From: Cellulophaga baltica
Lineage (GTDB): Bacteria; Bacteroidota; Bacteroidia; Flavobacteriales; Flavobacteriaceae
Length of the DNA: 64,000 nucleotides
Reading direction: 5' to 3'
NCBI RefSeq assembly: GCF_018861125.1
Contig: NZ_JAHKQN010000020.1
Coordinates: forward strand, 313,831-377,830
The position numbers were made by a program, and so were the translations under genes. The first letter of the stretch is position 1. Every line of letters starts with the position of its first letter. Shown one piece after another: positions 62,414 to 64,000 of the stretch. The notes beneath the pieces were generated by a model. It saw nothing but the letters and a program-made list of their open reading frames with translations, did not search any database and had not been told where the DNA came from.

Positions 62414-63562
62414 TTAATCATTATATAATTCTTCACCTAAATTAAAGGTTAAACCAAAGCGAAGTGTGTTTTCTAACGGACTAGTTACATTAGACGTTGA
62501 GAACAAATATGATAAATCCACTTGTGCCGCCTTAAATTTAAACCCTGCACCTAAAGAAAAGAACTTTCTTGCTCCTTTTTCTTCACTCTCGTTGAAATAC
62601 CCTGTTCTTAACATAAATGCATCTTGATATACGTATTCCGCACTTAAAGCCCATGTTGTTTCTTTTAACTCTTCAGAAAAACCATCTGGCGCATCACCAA
62701 AAGATTTAAAAACACCTTCTAAAAATCCTATTTGTTGGTATTCAATATTATCTTCAGAGTCAATAACACCATCCTCATCAAAATCTTGAGGTGTTGGCAC
62801 TAATAATTTATTAAATTCTGATGTAATTGCAATGGCATTATCAGCATCAAGTATAAAATCAAAACCAACCCCAAATCTTAAATTCGTTGGCATAAAGTTT
62901 TCTTGACCACCTTCATCATAAGAAAGTTTATTTCCTAAATTAGAAACATTAAAACCCGCTCTCCATCGACCATCAAAATTATTATACGCAATTTCTCTTG
63001 AACGATAAAAACCTGCTATATCAACCGTAAAACCAGTTGCCGCTTGCGCATCTACATTCGCTTGATCTTGAAATTTTAAATTTGAACTAATGAAACGACC
63101 TGCTACCGCCATTGAAAAGGTTTCATTCAACTTTAAAGAGTAAGAACCGTCTAAAGCCAATTCATTTGGCTTTACAATACTACCTTCTTCACCTGCAGTT
63201 TGCCTTAATTCAATCTCACCTAACGTAAAATATCTTAAACTTACTGCAAAAGCACTTCGATCATTAATTTTATTATAAAAGTTTGCACTTAACAAACCTA
63301 TATCATTTACTATACTTTCTAAATAAGGTGTATAACCAACACTTATTCCCATTTCTTGTTCTGCAAAAGCAAACTTTGCAGGGTTCCATTGTTGTGAGAA
63401 AGCATCAACAGATGTTGCAACACCCATATCTCCCAAACCTGCTGAACGTGCGTCCGCTGCAATTGTTAAAAATGGAACTGCGGTTGTTATGGCTCTATCA
63501 TCATCTTGAGCAACCATTTTAGACGCAATTAATAATAAGGTAACTAATGCTATTTTTTTCAT
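62414..63562 (-). CDS. porV: Type IX secretion system outer membrane protein PorV
   Basis: The 382-residue product has a signal peptide (ending KMVAQ). It then runs AVPFLTIAADARSAGLGDMGVATS, the mark of PorV/LptO beta-barrels. Terminal strands end in an aromatic-rich pattern. PorV is the shuttle that carries cargo from the translocon to the PorU sortase and is needed for type IX export. An acidic DEDGVIDSED loop resembles a calcium-binding repeat. PorU would normally be next, but lies outside or elsewhere. Confidence 0.95.
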   Translation of the reverse strand: MKKIALVTLLLIASKMVAQDDDRAITTAVPFLTIAADARSAGLGDMGVATSVDAFSQQWNPAKFAFAEQEMGISVGYTPYLESIVNDIGLLSANFYNKINDRSAFAVSLRYFTLGEIELRQTAGEEGSIVKPNELALDGSYSLKLNETFSMAVAGRFISSNLKFQDQANVDAQAATGFTVDIAGFYRSREIAYNNFDGRWRAGFNVSNLGNKLSYDEGGQENFMPTNLRFGVGFDFILDADNAIAITSEFNKLLVPTPQDFDEDGVIDSEDNIEYQQIGFLEGVFKSFGDAPDGFSEELKETTWALSAEYVYQDAFMLRTGYFNESEEKGARKFFSLGAGFKFKAAQVDLSYLFSTSNVTSPLENTLRFGLTFNLGEELYND

Positions 63563-63979
63563 TTTTATAATTGTGAAACTTCAAAAAAATCATAGTGCAA
63601 GAAATACACTACAAATCTTGGTGAATCATTTATAAACTACATAACGGTGATTTTACAAAAAACTTGTACTAATAAAATAAAAAATTATCATTTATTAAAA
63701 GAGCCAACTTATTGAGCTTATAATGAGTGTTTGCCGCGTCCTAAATTTTATCTATTAAAAATAGGTTCAAACTATACTAAGCTATATTTTTATGCGTTAT
63801 TTTAAATGTAAAAGCAGTTTTGGCTCTCAACGATAAAAATATTTCAATTTTATAGCAACTAATGAAATATTTAAACAAATTCATCGTTTTAATGCCGAAA
63901 GCAATATTTGCAAACCCAAAAAATTGAATTACTAGACTACAAAATATGTAGTTTATTTTATTGAAATCAAGTTCTAATT
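63563..63979. other. Divergent intergenic region upstream of porV
   Basis: This 417-bp AT-rich stretch separates porV (minus) from a gene starting at the right edge (plus), so it should hold two divergent promoters. The only repeat seen is a small ACTACA/TGTAGT hairpin near 63936-63952. No ORF is evident. Confidence 0.4.
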
Positions 63980-64000
63980 ATGAAAAAACAATTCATCAAA
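63980..64000 (+). CDS. Start of a gene cut by the right edge
   Basis: ATG 63980 opens a frame with MKKQFIK, a typical Bacteroidota signal peptide start. Only seven codons are inside the window, so the product cannot be named. In other flavobacteria, other type IX secretion genes such as gldJ or porU lie next to porV. Confidence 0.4.

Noticed and set aside
1-64000. Search for CRISPR arrays, tRNA, rRNA, transposases and prophage genes
   Set aside because: No regularly spaced direct repeats with unique spacers, no tRNA-like cloverleaf, and no transposase, integrase or phage structural genes were seen.

Overview
The window is about 64 kb of AT-rich chromosome from a member of the Flavobacteriaceae (phylum Bacteroidota), probably marine. 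The evidence is PorV and a PorP/SprF-type protein of the type IX secretion system, PafA-type phosphatase, many short Bacteroidota lipoprotein signals, -7 boxes of the form TAnnTTTG instead of a sigma70 -10 element, and the near absence of Shine-Dalgarno sequences. I see no rRNA, tRNA, CRISPR array, insertion sequence or prophage. Most of the window is ordinary chromosomal gene content.

Layout. 1-6.2 kb (+): the tail of a protein, a secreted transglutaminase-fold protein, a YHYH lipoprotein with a membrane-anchored partner, a SigZ-like ECF sigma factor, a PhzF-type isomerase and an aldo/keto reductase. 6.2-12 kb (-): a LytTR two-component locus and its apparent regulon. 12-18 kb: obg, a fused hypoxanthine phosphoribosyltransferase/adenylate kinase, purK-purE and an M3 peptidase. 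18-34.5 kb (+): hydrolases, a CPBP protease, small envelope proteins, an MFS transporter, a tricorn-like S41 protease, Tat-exported enzymes, a second YHYH lipoprotein, a HipA-like kinase/DUF3037 pair, and a TetR regulator with its palindromic operator. 35.8-39 kb: a GbsR/MarR-type cluster with duplicated operators, then an ECF sigma factor with a tiny zinc-finger-like partner. 40-44.6 kb: gcvP and a KAS III/methyltransferase pair. 44.7-49.2 kb (-): a response regulator with an altered phosphorylation site, a structured intergenic stretch, and a PorP/SprF plus PD40 pair. 49.4-58.9 kb: a glycosyltransferase, PafA, MlaEF, a DUF389 protein, ManC, an SprT-like protein, an SDR and an M28 peptidase. 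59-63.6 kb (-): pdhC, pdhA, cdd and porV.

The most striking part is 6.2-10.9 kb. Three overlapping or abutting genes encode a histidine-kinase-like protein that has lost its phosphoacceptor His (NPQF instead of NPHF) and its N-box Asn, an intact LytS-type kinase, and a LytTR response regulator. Upstream of this operon and of three further transcripts (a 45-residue membrane protein and two almost identical secreted ankyrin proteins) lie four copies of a CCGTT direct repeat. In all four copies the half-sites are exactly 21 bp apart, and exactly 36 bp separate the proximal half-site from a TAnnTTT(A/G) box. This is a coherent, autoregulated LytTR regulon that can be read directly from the sequence.

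Other points of interest are the HPRT-adenylate kinase fusion, the Asp-to-Glu change in the NarL-type receiver, the paired GbsR operators, the near-perfect TetR operator, and an 810-base intergenic region with long inverted repeats and a C4A4 leader before a possible 39-residue ORF.
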